NCBI GenBank assembly: GCA_030612585.1
Contig: JAUWNP010000004.1
Coordinates: 1 to 59,139, forward strand
DNA from: Anaerolineae bacterium
Lineage (GTDB): Bacteria > Chloroflexota > Anaerolineae > B4-G1
DNA length: 59,139 nt
Reading direction: 5' to 3'
The translations under genes were made by a program, and so were the position numbers. The notes under the pieces are model-generated. The model saw only the letters and a program-made list of their open reading frames with translations, had not been told where the DNA came from and searched no databases. Shown in pieces: positions 1-8,988 of the stretch (its first letter is position 1; each line of letters opens with the position of its first letter).

Positions 1-1391
1 ACATCCACAGGAGAACCATCTTTTCGATAACGGACGGTCTCCCTGGGAAGCACATCATCCCCACTCATGACGATCTGCGTAAGACCGGCCGCCTCTTCAA
101 AGGTATCGGGATTGGTGATCAGGGGGTCAATATCTTGGCCAAGCACCTCCTCCCGTGAGTATCCGAACAACCTCTCTGCGCCTGAGTTCCATTCCACGAT
201 CCGATAGCGGGCATCCAGGGTAACGATGGCATCGGGGACGGCTCCCAGCACCGCTTCGAGATACATCCGGCGCTCTTCGACTTCGCGCTGCGCCCGCTTG
301 CGCTCGGTGATGTCCTTGTCCACGCCTCGATAGCCCAGCAGGCAATCCTCGCTGTCCAAGATAGGCACACCGTTGGTCAGCAGCACTATCTCGTCTCCAC
401 CTTTGGTCAGGTTACGGTTCTCCAGATCCACAATCGGCTGCTTGTCCGCGGCGATCCCGGCAAAGACCTGGCCCACGCGGGCCGCCTCGTCAGGGGGCAT
501 AAACTCAAACGGCCTCTTGCCCAAGACCTCTCCAGGTGTATAGCCCAAGACATCCACCACATTCTCGGAACAGTAGGTGTAGCGGCCTTGCGCGTCAACC
601 TCCCACACCCAATCGGCGCTGCTGAGGGCCACGTCACGGAAGCGGGCCTCGGCCGCCTCGGCGCGTTGGTACTGGCGAGCGTTATCCAGGGCCACCGCTG
701 CCCTGTTACCCAGCAGGCGCAATGTCTCCAACTCACCCTCGGTGAAGGTGTGCGGTCCACCGAAACCGATACTAAGGACGCCGAGTACCTGGTCGCCGTG
801 CAAAAGTGGTATACCGGCTGCGGCTCTGATACCTCGGGCCAAATCCTCGGCGGAGAGCACGGAGGAGCAGGCCGCTGTGTCCTCAATGACAAGGAGTTCG
901 CCCGTCCGCACCACGCGCGCGTTGAAGCCATCGGGACGAGGCCGGTAGTCAATCGAGCAGTACTCACCGGAGGCCAGACGTTCCCAGCCAGCAGCGAATT
1001 CCCGCCGTTCCGCGTCGTAGGTGAAGATGCGAGCGCCTTGGGCAGGTGTCAGGCGCAGGACACCTTCCAGCACCGCCTCCAGCACCCGCTTCTGGTCCAG
1101 CGAAGCGCTCAGTTCGACGTCTACTTGATGCAGCGTCGCCAGACGCACCCGCTGCTGCATGCTGCGGTCGTAGAGACGAAAGATGATGGAGAAGGCAAAT
1201 TGCGTCAACGCGAAACTGCCCACCAGCACCACAAACACATCCAGCAATGCCTCCTGCCACTCGATCTTGACCACCAGCAGGTTGTAGACCTCATAGGGCG
1301 CTAGCAACAGTAGAGGGGCAAATAGCATGCCCCATTTGAGGCGTTGGAGTTGGGTGCGAGTACGCTCTTCGATCGGCCACGTCTTGGGCAT
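1..1391 (-). CDS. membrane-anchored GAF-PAS-PAS sensor protein (partial, C-terminus beyond window)
   Basis: An uninterrupted reading frame runs from an ATG at 1391 off the left edge (463 residues visible). Two hydrophobic segments lie at about residues 21-41 and 48-71, followed by a GAF domain at about 88-240 (motifs ARIFTYDAE, AAGIPLLHGDQVLGVLSIGF), a PAS domain at about 250-365 (ADWVWEVDAQGRYTYCSENV, ending DITERKRAQREVEERR) and the start of a second PAS from about 376 (AIVTLDARYRIVEWNSGAE). This is the input half of a hybrid sensor. A histidine kinase or GGDEF output domain is expected beyond the edge but cannot be seen. It starts 6 nt after the stop of the receiver gene, so the two are probably cotranscribed and act in one phosphorelay. 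Confidence 0.85.
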   Translation of the reverse strand, partial: MPKTWPIEERTRTQLQRLKWGMLFAPLLLLAPYEVYNLLVVKIEWQEALLDVFVVLVGSFALTQFAFSIIFRLYDRSMQQRVRLATLHQVDVELSASLDQKRVLEAVLEGVLRLTPAQGARIFTYDAERREFAAGWERLASGEYCSIDYRPRPDGFNARVVRTGELLVIEDTAACSSVLSAEDLARGIRAAAGIPLLHGDQVLGVLSIGFGGPHTFTEGELETLRLLGNRAAVALDNARQYQRAEAAEARFRDVALSSADWVWEVDAQGRYTYCSENVVDVLGYTPGEVLGKRPFEFMPPDEAARVGQVFAGIAADKQPIVDLENRNLTKGGDEIVLLTNGVPILDSEDCLLGYRGVDKDITERKRAQREVEERRMYLEAVLGAVPDAIVTLDARYRIVEWNSGAERLFGYSREEVLGQDIDPLITNPDTFEEAAGLTQIVMSGDDVLPRETVRYRKDGSPVD

Positions 1392-1397
1392 CGAACC

Positions 1398-1790
1398 TTA
1401 CTCCCTCGTTCCTTCCTCTAGCGCATCCAGGTACTCCCTCACCTGGCCTGGGAAGACGCGGGTGTCAACCGGTTTGGTGATATAGCCATCGCAGCCGGCA
1501 GCCAGCGCTCGCTCACGCTCGTCCGCCATAGCGTGTGCAGTCAGGGCCACGATGGTGATGTGCGCGGTCTCCGGTTGCGACTTCAGCACCTCGGTGGCAT
1601 CGTACCCGTTTACTTTGGGCAGTTGCAGGTCCATCAGGATCAGGTCCGGCCGCTCGCGGGTGGCAACCTCAATTCCCTCCTCGCCGTTCACGGCAATCAA
1701 CAGATGGTAGCCGAGGGGCTTGAGGATCGCCTCTACCAGTTTGCGGTTGAGCAGATTGTCTTCGACGATGAGGATGGTTTCATTGGCCAT
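1398..1790 (-). CDS. single-domain response regulator (CheY/DivK-like)
   Basis: A 130-residue stand-alone receiver domain with the complete phosphorylation set: acidic pair E10/D11, phospho-acceptor D54 (LILMDLQLP), T84 (IVALTAHAM) and K106 (ITKPVD). There is no output domain, so it would act by protein contact or as a shuttle in a phosphorelay, probably with the sensor encoded 6 nt downstream. The upstream neighbour is a DNA-binding receiver-like protein, giving a three-gene signalling operon. The protein resembles the DivK/PleD-type receivers that often sit beside hybrid kinases; the cognate signal is unknown. Confidence 0.9.
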   Translation of the reverse strand: MANETILIVEDNLLNRKLVEAILKPLGYHLLIAVNGEEGIEVATRERPDLILMDLQLPKVNGYDATEVLKSQPETAHITIVALTAHAMADERERALAAGCDGYITKPVDTRVFPGQVREYLDALEEGTRE

Positions 1791-1886
1791 AGTGGGTTCT
1801 CCTTCGCTAATATCAGCGGCACGCTTCCAACCCGGCCTGGGGCGTCTGCGCGCCAGTTCGGCTCTCCGGTTGCGGCGACAACCATT

Positions 1887-2450
1887 CTATCCCGATTCGA
1901 GCAGCGTCTCCAATTCCGCCTCTAACCTGTCGGCGACGGCAACGCTGGGCACGTAGGCATCGGCGCCAGCGGCCCGTGCGACCTTCTCATCCTCTGGAGC
2001 ACCCACAACCAGCACAGAGATCGTCTCTCCCTCTGGAGAAGTGCGCAACCACCGGCACAAGGCCAGGCAGTCCAGCGTCGCGCTCGTTTTATCGAGCACC
2101 ACAACGTCAGGCTCAAAGCGCGCCACCTGTGCGCTGGCCTCGTAATCGTTGCTCGCCCGAGTCACGTCAAGTCGCCCGTCCTCCTGAAGAACCTCTGCCA
2201 GCATCGTTGCGTGCGGGCCATCGCTCACGATCAGCACCCGTGGCCGAGACAACGTTGTCAGCGTCGAATCCACGGGCATCTCGTAGGTCTTCAGAAAGGA
2301 TAGGAAATCAGGCAACAAGATGCGGTGATGACCACCCGGCGTGGCGTAGGCCTTGAGTTTGCCTTTTTTGATCCAGTTGACGATGGTCGCCTGGGAAACG
2401 TGACAATACCTGGCAGCCTGCCCAGTAGTCAAGGTATCCATCTCGAACAT
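1887..2450 (-). CDS. excisionase/MerR-type HTH fused to receiver-like domain
   Basis: 187 residues. Residues 5-55 form a winged-helix excisionase/MerR-type DNA-binding domain (TTGQAARYCHVSQATIVNWI, then a GGHHR wing). Residues about 70-185 look like a response-regulator receiver fold (RVLIVSDGP, VVVLDKTSA, VLVVGAPEDEKVARAAGADAY). The phospho-acceptor Asp seems present in VVLDKT, but the Lys near the C-terminal end is not obvious, so phosphorylation is uncertain. The ATG at 2450 is preceded by an AAGGAGG-type ribosome site. It is the first gene of the signalling operon and has a strong sigma-70-like promoter upstream. Likely the transcriptional output of the neighbouring sensor system; targets unknown. 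Confidence 0.8.
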   Translation of the reverse strand: MFEMDTLTTGQAARYCHVSQATIVNWIKKGKLKAYATPGGHHRILLPDFLSFLKTYEMPVDSTLTTLSRPRVLIVSDGPHATMLAEVLQEDGRLDVTRASNDYEASAQVARFEPDVVVLDKTSATLDCLALCRWLRTSPEGETISVLVVGAPEDEKVARAAGADAYVPSVAVADRLEAELETLLESG

Positions 2451-2765
2451 CTCCGGCCTCCTCCTTGGACAAATCGTCGTCGTATCGCCGCAGGCGCATT
2501 ATGATAGATTTCACAGTTATCCTACTATTTACTAAATTATAAGATTTATGAGAATTGTCGTCAATGAGATAAAAGCACTAAGTACAATTAACAATGAACA
2601 ATGACAAATGAACAAATGACAAATGAGCAAATGGGAGGGGGGCAAGATGCAAGAGACAAGGGGCAACGAATATCCAGCCGCTCAAGCGCTAACGGCTAAC
2701 TGCTATATGCTGTCCGCTATCTGCTAACCGCTAACCGCTAACTGCTAACCACTGACTGCTGACCG
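2451..2765. repeat. gap with AT-rich promoter region and low-complexity repeats
   Basis: No gene. 2515-2565 is AT-rich and holds the promoter. 2587-2634 is made of near-tandem 'acaatga/acaaatga' units. 2680-2770 is made of about 7-10-bp 'gctaac(c/t/g)' units, which also supply the stop codon of the downstream L,D-transpeptidase gene at 2766-2768. Both unit types recur elsewhere in the window (7366-7401, 28945-28983; 15655-15690, 45786-45830, 54185-54225). Confidence 0.75.
2536..2564 (-). promoter_or_regulatory. sigma-70-type promoter of the signalling operon
   Basis: On the minus strand TTGACG (2559-2564) and TATAAT (2536-2541) are separated by exactly 17 bp in a markedly AT-rich stretch, about 85 bp upstream of the HTH-receiver gene. 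This is the best promoter match I found in the window. Confidence 0.7.
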
Positions 2766-4295
2766 CTAATCCCGCATCACCACCAGCATCCCCAACTCAG
2801 CCCACTCGTAGAGCGTGGCAGCCTCGTCCACACCGACGACGATGCAGCCGTAGGAGACCGGGCGGCCCAGGCAGCCCTCCCACAACCGGACACCGCTGGA
2901 GAGAGTCGGCAGCGCGTGGACGCCGTTGGTGAAATCAGGCCCAGAGCGATAAATCCCCAGGAAGTGCGGCATCCACAGGTCCCAACTGGAGGCGTAAGCG
3001 TTCTCCTCCTTGCTCAACACCTGGAACGTGCCCGTGAGTGTTGGCGATGAGGCGATGCCTGTCGAGCATAAAAAATCGTAGACCAGCGTTTCTCCCTCGT
3101 AGGCGTAGAGATGCTGGTCGGAAACGTCTACCACGAAACGGTGGCTAGTGACGAGCGGCAGCGGGAAGAGCACGTCTACCGAGGGAATGAAGATTTGCTG
3201 ACCGGGCCGCAGTTCTCCGGGTTCGATGCCCGGGTTGGCCTCGGTCAGCCACCATACAGGGAAGCCGTGCGCCCGCGCCACCGACACCAGTGTATCGCCC
3301 GGTTGCACAGTGTAGGCGTGCGGCAGATGCACCAGCGCGACGGTGGCCTGGCTCTCCCCGGCCTCGATCGCCGCCCGCACCGCAGGCAGCGTCCCTCCGA
3401 CGTCGAGTGCGACCTCGTTGGTCAGTTGGCTGCCCAGACTATCTAGGTAGGCGCGGACGACCTCCTCCTGCACCGTCAGCGCCAGCCGAGCGCCGTTTTC
3501 GTCCTCGACGGGTTGCGCGACCAGCCACTCCGCCACCACCTCCGGCCCAACCGCCCACGTCGCGCTGAAGCCGGTCAGCAGGTCGTCGGCAACGAGCGTG
3601 AAAGGGCGTGAGAGAAGCAGTTCGGCCTGAGCCTGCGCCGGGCCGGGGTCTCCGATGGCCGGGGCGACAGACCGCGTCAGCAATTCCATCACCAGCCCCT
3701 CGGGGCCGACGCCGACCGTGTGCTGGAGCACGGCCACGGTTGCCTCCACGTCCAGCCCTCGCCTCGCCTGGGCCGGCACCGGGGTGAGACCGCCGGGCTG
3801 GATAAGGAGGCCAGCATCCACCGGCGGCACAAGTACCTCGGAGGCGAGTGACTCTAGCGCAGCGGTGGCCTGAGCCTGGTCGGGGAGCACAATGACGGGG
3901 GAGAGCGTCCAGCCGGCGACGCGCGCTTGTAGTTGGGCCACGTACTGCTGTCCAGGCGTTCCCTCGCGCCCCACCTGGTAGGCCAGGCGGGCCGTCGCCA
4001 GTGGGTCTAGATGAAGCCCCAGGTCAGCCCAGGAGTGGTTCCAGGTGCGCTCCCCGTCGCGCAGTGTAAGCGGCAACGTGGCCGGGTCGGGGAACGCCGA
4101 CTGAAGGGCAACAGCGGCCTCGTCCACAGTCAGCCCGCCCAGGCTCACGCCGTAGACGCCGACGCCGGGGTAGATATGACCGGCGTAGCGCTGGCTGTAG
4201 ACCCTGCTCGTGAGCGCCAGCCCACCCACACCGGCGCAGAGCACGATGGCGGCGAGGACACCAGCAAAGAGGAGAGACGTGGCGCGACGATGCAT
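2766..4295 (-). CDS. L,D-transpeptidase with VanW/PG-binding and LysM domains
   Basis: Peptidoglycan cross-linking enzyme. The ATG at 4295 is preferred because a longer frame to 4400 would overlap the upstream gene and begin without any leader features; this gives 509 residues. It has an N-terminal membrane anchor (SLLFAGVLAAIVLCAGVGG), then PG_binding_4/VanW-like repeats (IYPGVGVYGVSLGGLT; a second Arg-Gly region), a LysM at about residues 325-370 (YTVQPGDTLVSVA to LRPGQQIFIP), and a C-terminal YkuD catalytic domain with the His of GVHALP and the nucleophile Cys in SYGCIVV. The usual Arg after the catalytic-site Cys-Ile is replaced by Val. Cell-surface enzyme, outward facing. The stop codon lies inside a low-complexity repeat. 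No classical Shine-Dalgarno is seen. Confidence 0.88.
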   Translation of the reverse strand: MHRRATSLLFAGVLAAIVLCAGVGGLALTSRVYSQRYAGHIYPGVGVYGVSLGGLTVDEAAVALQSAFPDPATLPLTLRDGERTWNHSWADLGLHLDPLATARLAYQVGREGTPGQQYVAQLQARVAGWTLSPVIVLPDQAQATAALESLASEVLVPPVDAGLLIQPGGLTPVPAQARRGLDVEATVAVLQHTVGVGPEGLVMELLTRSVAPAIGDPGPAQAQAELLLSRPFTLVADDLLTGFSATWAVGPEVVAEWLVAQPVEDENGARLALTVQEEVVRAYLDSLGSQLTNEVALDVGGTLPAVRAAIEAGESQATVALVHLPHAYTVQPGDTLVSVARAHGFPVWWLTEANPGIEPGELRPGQQIFIPSVDVLFPLPLVTSHRFVVDVSDQHLYAYEGETLVYDFLCSTGIASSPTLTGTFQVLSKEENAYASSWDLWMPHFLGIYRSGPDFTNGVHALPTLSSGVRLWEGCLGRPVSYGCIVVGVDEAATLYEWAELGMLVVMRD

Positions 4296-4351
4296 AAGCA
4301 AGTTACCACAAGCCCCGCCACGAGTACTCGCGGTGGTACTTCGTAACAACC

Positions 4352-5194
4352 TCACCGAATCACGCGGAACGAGCCGATGTACGCCTGCAGATCCTCCCAT
4401 ACCTGCACCGGCTGGCCCGCCTGCGGGAGGTAGACGACCTCGACCACGTAGTAGTTCTGCGGCCCCTCAGCGAACAATGCCCACCGTTCGATAGAGAGAT
4501 CGCCATCTTGACCATCCACCTGCACGTCCCGCACCTGCCACGAGGTCTGCATCAGGATATAGTCGCTTCCCTCGTTAGCGACAATGCGATTCGCACCGCT
4601 ACGATAGACTGATCCCCAGTCCAGCGCAACCCCGGCTAATGTGTAACCCGCAGCCACCTCCTTATCAAGAGCGAGAACCGTGATCTCGTTGGAGAATTGA
4701 AAAGCGTCAGTGCCATACGACAAGCGCATCGTCTCTACGTCTACCGGAACCCCGTTCACCTGTGACCCCTCACAGTACCGGACCTGGGCCGGCTCCCCGT
4801 AGCGGATACGACGCAGCGGCTGCTCGTCCCACGTCGAACCCGTCCACGATCCCCGTTCGACGAAGAGGTCACGATAGGTCATCTCTTCCACCCCACTCCA
4901 CCCCTCACGGGGCCGAGCCAACACAAAGCCCAGTTCCGGGACGACGTGGTAGCCGTCTGGATCGAGGCCCATCGCCTCTTCGTAGCGCACAGCGATCTGC
5001 TGCGTGTCCACCGTCAGTGCCTGGTCGCTGCCCGGCGGCGCGAGTGCCACCTGCTGCACCTCCCGCTCGACGCGGTAGACCGTCACAGCAGCACTGACCC
5101 CCGCACCGGTCAGCCCGCCGCACACCGTCAGCAGCGTGCCGATCAAACCGATCACCGCTGCCCGCACAGACGAGGACTTCTGTTTTTGCATCAT
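4352..5194 (-). CDS. N-terminally anchored extracytoplasmic protein of unknown function
   Basis: 280 residues from the ATG at 5194 (GGGAGG 5 nt upstream; a GTG at 5200 and an ATG at 5191 are alternatives). One hydrophobic segment (VIGLIGTLLTVCGGLTGAGVSA, about residues 13-35) would anchor a soluble outside domain containing many aromatic and acidic residues. I do not recognise the family. It precedes the L,D-transpeptidase gene with a 56-nt gap and has its own promoter, so a cell-envelope role is a reasonable guess only. Confidence 0.7.
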   Translation of the reverse strand: MMQKQKSSSVRAAVIGLIGTLLTVCGGLTGAGVSAAVTVYRVEREVQQVALAPPGSDQALTVDTQQIAVRYEEAMGLDPDGYHVVPELGFVLARPREGWSGVEEMTYRDLFVERGSWTGSTWDEQPLRRIRYGEPAQVRYCEGSQVNGVPVDVETMRLSYGTDAFQFSNEITVLALDKEVAAGYTLAGVALDWGSVYRSGANRIVANEGSDYILMQTSWQVRDVQVDGQDGDLSIERWALFAEGPQNYYVVEVVYLPQAGQPVQVWEDLQAYIGSFRVIR

Positions 5195-5229
5195 CTCCAC
5201 CTCCCACGAAACAGGATAATATGGACACT

Positions 5230-5259
5230 ACCATACCACACAACCGCCATGATTGTCAA
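5230..5259 (-). promoter_or_regulatory. sigma-70-type promoter for the anchored protein / L,D-transpeptidase pair
   Basis: Minus-strand TTGACA (5254-5259), an 18-bp spacer and TATGGT (5230-5235) lie about 36 bp upstream of the start at 5194, in the divergent gap shared with uvrB. Confidence 0.55.
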
Positions 5260-5285
5260 ATCTGGCGCATCGCTCTGACCTGATG

Positions 5286-5291
5286 TATAAT
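5286..5291 (+). promoter_or_regulatory. candidate -10 element for uvrB
   Basis: A perfect TATAAT lies 33 bp upstream of the uvrB ATG. No convincing -35 is at the right distance (TTGTCA is 27 bp away), so this is a weak call. Confidence 0.35.
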
Positions 5292-5324
5292 ATGGCCGAA
5301 CTGACGTTCTACAGGGAGAGCAAC

Positions 5325-7364
5325 ATGCCCAGATTCCAACTCGTCTCCGACTTTCAGCCCACCGGCGACCAGCCGGAGGCCATCGCTGCGCTGGTGGAGG
5401 GCATCCGCAAAGGGCACAAGCACCAGACGCTGCTGGGGGCGACCGGCACAGGAAAAACGTACGTCGTGAGCCAGGTGATCCAGCAGGTGCAGAAGCCCAC
5501 CCTCGTCCTCGTCCACAACAAAACGCTCGCCGCCCAACTCTACACCGAGTTCCGCGAGTTCTTCCCCCACAACGCCGCCGAGTACTTCGTCTCATATTAT
5601 GATTATTACCAACCGGAGGCCTACCTGCCCAGGCACGATCTCTACATCGAAAAGGACGCCGACATTAATGAGGAGATTGACCGCCTCCGTCTGGCCGCCA
5701 CCACCGCCGTGTTCTCCCGCCGTGACGTCATCATCATCGCTTCCGTCTCCTGCATCTACGCCATCGGCGACCCCCAGGATTGGGGCCGCGTCGTCGTCAA
5801 ACTGGCGCGGGGGGAGCACCACCGGCGCGATGGGCTCCTCCGCCACCTGGTCAGCATCCACTACGAGCGTAATGACTTCCAGTTGAAGCGCGGGGCCTTC
5901 CGCGTGCGAGGCGACACGTTGGAGGTGGTGCCAGCTTACGGCGAGGCCGCCTACCGCATCGGCTTCTGGGGAGACGAGATTGAGCGCATCACCGAGGTTG
6001 ACCCCCTCACCGGCGAGATGCTGGCAGAACTGGACGACGTACAAATCTTCCCCGCCAAGCACTTCATCACCCCGGAGGAGAAGCGAGAGCAGGCCCTGGC
6101 CGACATCGAAGCCGAACTGGAGGAACGGCTGGCCGAACTGAAAACCCAGGAGAAACTTCTGGAGGCTCAGCGGTTGGAGCAGCGCACCAGGTACGACCTG
6201 GAGATGATCCGCGAGATCGGCTACTGCTCCGGCATCGAGAACTATTCCCGCCACCTGCAGCAGCGGACGCCCGGTTCACCTCCGTGGACGCTGATGGACT
6301 ACTTCCCGGCCGATTACCTGCTCATCGTGGACGAATCCCACATGACGATACCTCAGGTGCGCGGGATGTACCACGGCGACCGCAGCCGCAAGGGGGTGCT
6401 GGTCGAGTACGGCTTCCGCCTCCCCTCCGCAATGGACAACCGCCCGCTCAACTTTGAGGAATTTGAGGCGCGCATTAATCAGGTCATCTACACCTCCGCC
6501 ACTCCCGGCCCCTACGCACTGGAGAAGAGCCAGCAGGTGGTGCAGCAGATCATCCGCCCCACCGGCATCGTGGACCCCCAGATCATCGTCAAGCCGGTGC
6601 GCGGGCAGGTGGACGACCTGGTAGGACAGATCAACGAGCGGGTGGCACGGGGTGAGCGCGTGCTGGTCACCACGCTCACCAAACGCATGGCCGAGGACCT
6701 GGCCGACTACCTGCGCGAACTAGACATCAAGGTGCATTACCTCCACAGCGAGGTTCAGACCATCGAGCGGGTGGAGATTCTGCGAGACCTGCGGCTGGGA
6801 GCCTACGATGTGGTGGTGGGGATCAATCTGCTGCGGGAGGGGCTGGACTTGCCGGAGGTCAGCCTGGTAGCGATCCTGGACGCCGACAAGGAAGGGTTCC
6901 TGCGGTCGGATACCGCCCTCATCCAGACCACCGGCCGGGCGGCACGGCACGTCAACGGCACCGCCATCATGTACGCCGATCGCATCACCGCCTCAATGCA
7001 GCGAGCCATCGAGGAGACAGAACGACGCCAGAAGATTCAGGTGAAGTACAACGAGGAGCACGGCATCGTGCCCGCCACCATCGTCAAGGAAGTCCGTGAC
7101 CTGACCGACCGGGTGCGCAGCAAGGCAGCCCCTGACCGCGAGCCCGGCCTGGCCCTGGGCCAGTTGCCCAACGACGAACTGGCCCGCCTGATCCGGGAAC
7201 TTGAGAAGCAGATGAAGGCTGCAGCCCGGGCACTGGAGTTTGAGAAGGCCGCTTTGTTGCGCGACCAGATTTTCGAACTACGAGCGGTGCTGGTGGATAA
7301 GGAGGAGGCAGAGATGCCGGCCTGGGAGCGGGAGCGCCGCAGGGCACGCTTGGGCGTCGAATGA
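5325..7364 (+). CDS. uvrB: excinuclease ABC subunit UvrB
   Basis: DNA-damage recognition helicase of nucleotide excision repair, acting with UvrA and UvrC. The ATG at 5325 ([20 protein letters not shown], the usual UvrB N-terminus) follows AGGGAGAG by 5 nt; upstream in-frame ATGs are less likely. 679 residues, standard length. Visible landmarks: Walker A GATGTGKT, the beta-hairpin with [16 protein letters not shown]-box-like IVDESH, YTSATPG, helicase motifs [19 protein letters not shown] and [12 protein letters not shown], and the C-terminal UVR motif ([16 protein letters not shown]). It is the only plus-strand gene in the window and converges on the methionine synthase core gene, with 23 nt between the stop codons. 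Confidence 0.98.
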   Translation: MPRFQLVSDFQPTGDQPEAIAALVEGIRKGHKHQTLLGATGTGKTYVVSQVIQQVQKPTLVLVHNKTLAAQLYTEFREFFPHNAAEYFVSYYDYYQPEAYLPRHDLYIEKDADINEEIDRLRLAATTAVFSRRDVIIIASVSCIYAIGDPQDWGRVVVKLARGEHHRRDGLLRHLVSIHYERNDFQLKRGAFRVRGDTLEVVPAYGEAAYRIGFWGDEIERITEVDPLTGEMLAELDDVQIFPAKHFITPEEKREQALADIEAELEERLAELKTQEKLLEAQRLEQRTRYDLEMIREIGYCSGIENYSRHLQQRTPGSPPWTLMDYFPADYLLIVDESHMTIPQVRGMYHGDRSRKGVLVEYGFRLPSAMDNRPLNFEEFEARINQVIYTSATPGPYALEKSQQVVQQIIRPTGIVDPQIIVKPVRGQVDDLVGQINERVARGERVLVTTLTKRMAEDLADYLRELDIKVHYLHSEVQTIERVEILRDLRLGAYDVVVGINLLREGLDLPEVSLVAILDADKEGFLRSDTALIQTTGRAARHVNGTAIMYADRITASMQRAIEETERRQKIQVKYNEEHGIVPATIVKEVRDLTDRVRSKAAPDREPGLALGQLPNDELARLIRELEKQMKAAARALEFEKAALLRDQIFELRAVLVDKEEAEMPAWERERRRARLGVE

Positions 7365-7387
7365 ACTGATCTGCTAACCGCTGACGG

Positions 7388-8443
7388 CTAACTGCTGACT
7401 GCCAAGTTGTACTCCTCACGCACCAACCCGGACAACTCCGCTGCCATCCGCATCACCCGCTCGGCCACAGGTACAGATAGCGCGCCAGTGCCACAGGCCG
7501 GGGTGATGAAGGAGCGCGGCAGCAACTCTCGCCGGTCGAACCCCTTGCGCTCAAAGAGCACCATCGCCCGCTCCAGCACCTCCCACGCTCCATCCAGCGT
7601 GATCGTCTCCGCCGCCTCGCCTGTGTTGGGAATCACCCCCCAGGCCAGCATTCCGCCCCGCGCCAGAAAACCCCGCAGCGAGTCGGGGTAGAGCGCCAGA
7701 TACTCGGCGTACTCGTAGGCGTCGAAGGAGAGGATATCCACCGAGGTCTCAAGCAACATGCTCCAATCTGTGTTGGCACAACAATGCGTGCACGTCCAGC
7801 CCTGCAGGCCCGAGAAAACCTCCTCCAGCGCTGCGGTCACCCCCTCGCAGGAGAGGCTGGCGTAGGCGCTGCCGACCATGGAGAGAAACGGCTCGTCAAC
7901 GGAGATGATGGTACGCGGGCAGAGCGCTCGCAACTGTGCCTCCTGCCACTGCGCATGCCGCAGCACGTTCTTGACGATGACGTCACGCATCATATCATCG
8001 TACAGAGAAGGGCGCAGGTCCTGGTCAGTCACCTGCAGGCCCAAACTGATCGGGCCGGTCACCTGACCTTTAATCGCCCAAGCCCCCTCCAGCGGGCCGC
8101 GTCCCAGCAGTTCGTACAGGCCGGCGGCGTATTCGGGACTGGGAGCAAAACGGGCGGCATCTTCCTCCAGAAAGGCAGCGTAAAACGCTTCGGCTGCATC
8201 AAGCCAGCCAGCGCCCAATTCAACCCAGACACGCTCCTCTTCATCCTCGACGCGAATGCCGGGCAGGTACTCACCGAACTGGACGTACATGTTCTCGCGG
8301 AAAGCGCGGCGTGGCAGTTGGGGCCAAAAGGGGAGATCCTGAAACGTCCCCAGCACGAAATTCGTAGCCGTGAGACTATCGGTGTGAGGCGTGCTGCCCA
8401 TGCCAGTGGCGCGACAATTGGGATGCTCCCGCTCCAATCTCAT
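7388..8443 (-). CDS. core methionine synthase (MetE C-terminal-domain-like, UROD/MetE fold)
   Basis: About 351 residues, matching only the catalytic C-terminal barrel of cobalamin-independent MetE. Candidate zinc ligands of the family are visible: the His and Cys of CTHCCANTDW, acidic FDAYEY and the Cys of TPACGTG. Stand-alone core-MetE proteins are described in Dehalococcoides and archaea, where the methyl donor is a methylated corrinoid rather than methyl-THF; transfer of that role here is inferred. The ATG at 8443 overlaps the korC stop as ATGA and has GGAGGA upstream, so I prefer it to the GTG at 8449. Last gene of the first kor operon. Its C-terminal codons run into a 'ctgctaac' type repeat. 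Another corrinoid-linked methyltransferase of the MetE/UROD superfamily is possible. Confidence 0.75.
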   Translation of the reverse strand: MRLEREHPNCRATGMGSTPHTDSLTATNFVLGTFQDLPFWPQLPRRAFRENMYVQFGEYLPGIRVEDEEERVWVELGAGWLDAAEAFYAAFLEEDAARFAPSPEYAAGLYELLGRGPLEGAWAIKGQVTGPISLGLQVTDQDLRPSLYDDMMRDVIVKNVLRHAQWQEAQLRALCPRTIISVDEPFLSMVGSAYASLSCEGVTAALEEVFSGLQGWTCTHCCANTDWSMLLETSVDILSFDAYEYAEYLALYPDSLRGFLARGGMLAWGVIPNTGEAAETITLDGAWEVLERAMVLFERKGFDRRELLPRSFITPACGTGALSVPVAERVMRMAAELSGLVREEYNLAVSS

Positions 8444-8988
8444 CCGCACTCCTCCATTACCCGCTCCGCCGCCTCGTACCCCGCCGCCAGCGCCTTCAGG
8501 TTGGCGTCCGCAGTCCCTCGCGGGACTCGATCCCGCACTGCCGCTTCCAATGCCTTCCGCGATACGATCCTGGTCAGACCAGCCAACAGCCCCAACCCTA
8601 CCACGTTGGCAGTGATCTCCCGTCCCGTCGCCTCCCGCGCCAGGGTGGTCATCGGCACACGCACGGCCTGCGTCGTCGGAGCGCGCGTGACGTGGTCGGC
8701 ATCCAGAATCAACAATCCATCCTCGCGCATCTGCCCGCCGTACCGATCGCAGGCCTCCTGGCTCATACAGAGCGTGATGTCGGCCCGGATCACCTTAGGA
8801 TAATGAATCTCTCTCTCGGAGATCACTACTTCCGACCGGCTAGCCCCGCCCCGCGCCTCTGGCCCATACGACTGGGTCTGGGTGACGTTCTTGCCGTCCT
8901 GGATGGCCGCCTCGGCCAGCAGGATGCCGGCCAGGATAGCCCCCTGCCCGCCGGTACCGGCCAAACGCACCTCGTACCGCTTCGCCAT
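8440..8988 (-). CDS. korC: 2-oxoacid:ferredoxin oxidoreductase gamma subunit
   Basis: 182 residues. Typical gamma subunit N-terminus (VRLAGTGGQGAILAGILLAEAA) with QSYGPEARGGASRSEVV and a C-terminal YxxAE-like helix. With the alpha, beta and delta subunits encoded directly upstream it forms a four-subunit enzyme that makes or uses acyl-CoA plus CO2 with reduced ferredoxin. Subunit sizes (374/280/182/about 91) fit 2-oxoglutarate (Kor) or branched-chain 2-oxoacid (Vor) enzymes; the sequence alone does not settle the substrate. Cytoplasmic. Confidence 0.9.
   Translation of the reverse strand: MAKRYEVRLAGTGGQGAILAGILLAEAAIQDGKNVTQTQSYGPEARGGASRSEVVISEREIHYPKVIRADITLCMSQEACDRYGGQMREDGLLILDADHVTRAPTTQAVRVPMTTLAREATGREITANVVGLGLLAGLTRIVSRKALEAAVRDRVPRGTADANLKALAAGYEAAERVMEECG

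Noticed and set aside
588..1304. Plus-strand frame of 238 codons over the sensor gene
   Set aside because: It is antisense to a continuous GAF-PAS frame with clear domain motifs and has no family resemblance.
5253..5291. TTGTCA (5253-5258) as the uvrB -35 box
   Set aside because: The spacer to TATAAT would be 27 bp; the same bases serve as a good minus-strand TTGACA instead.
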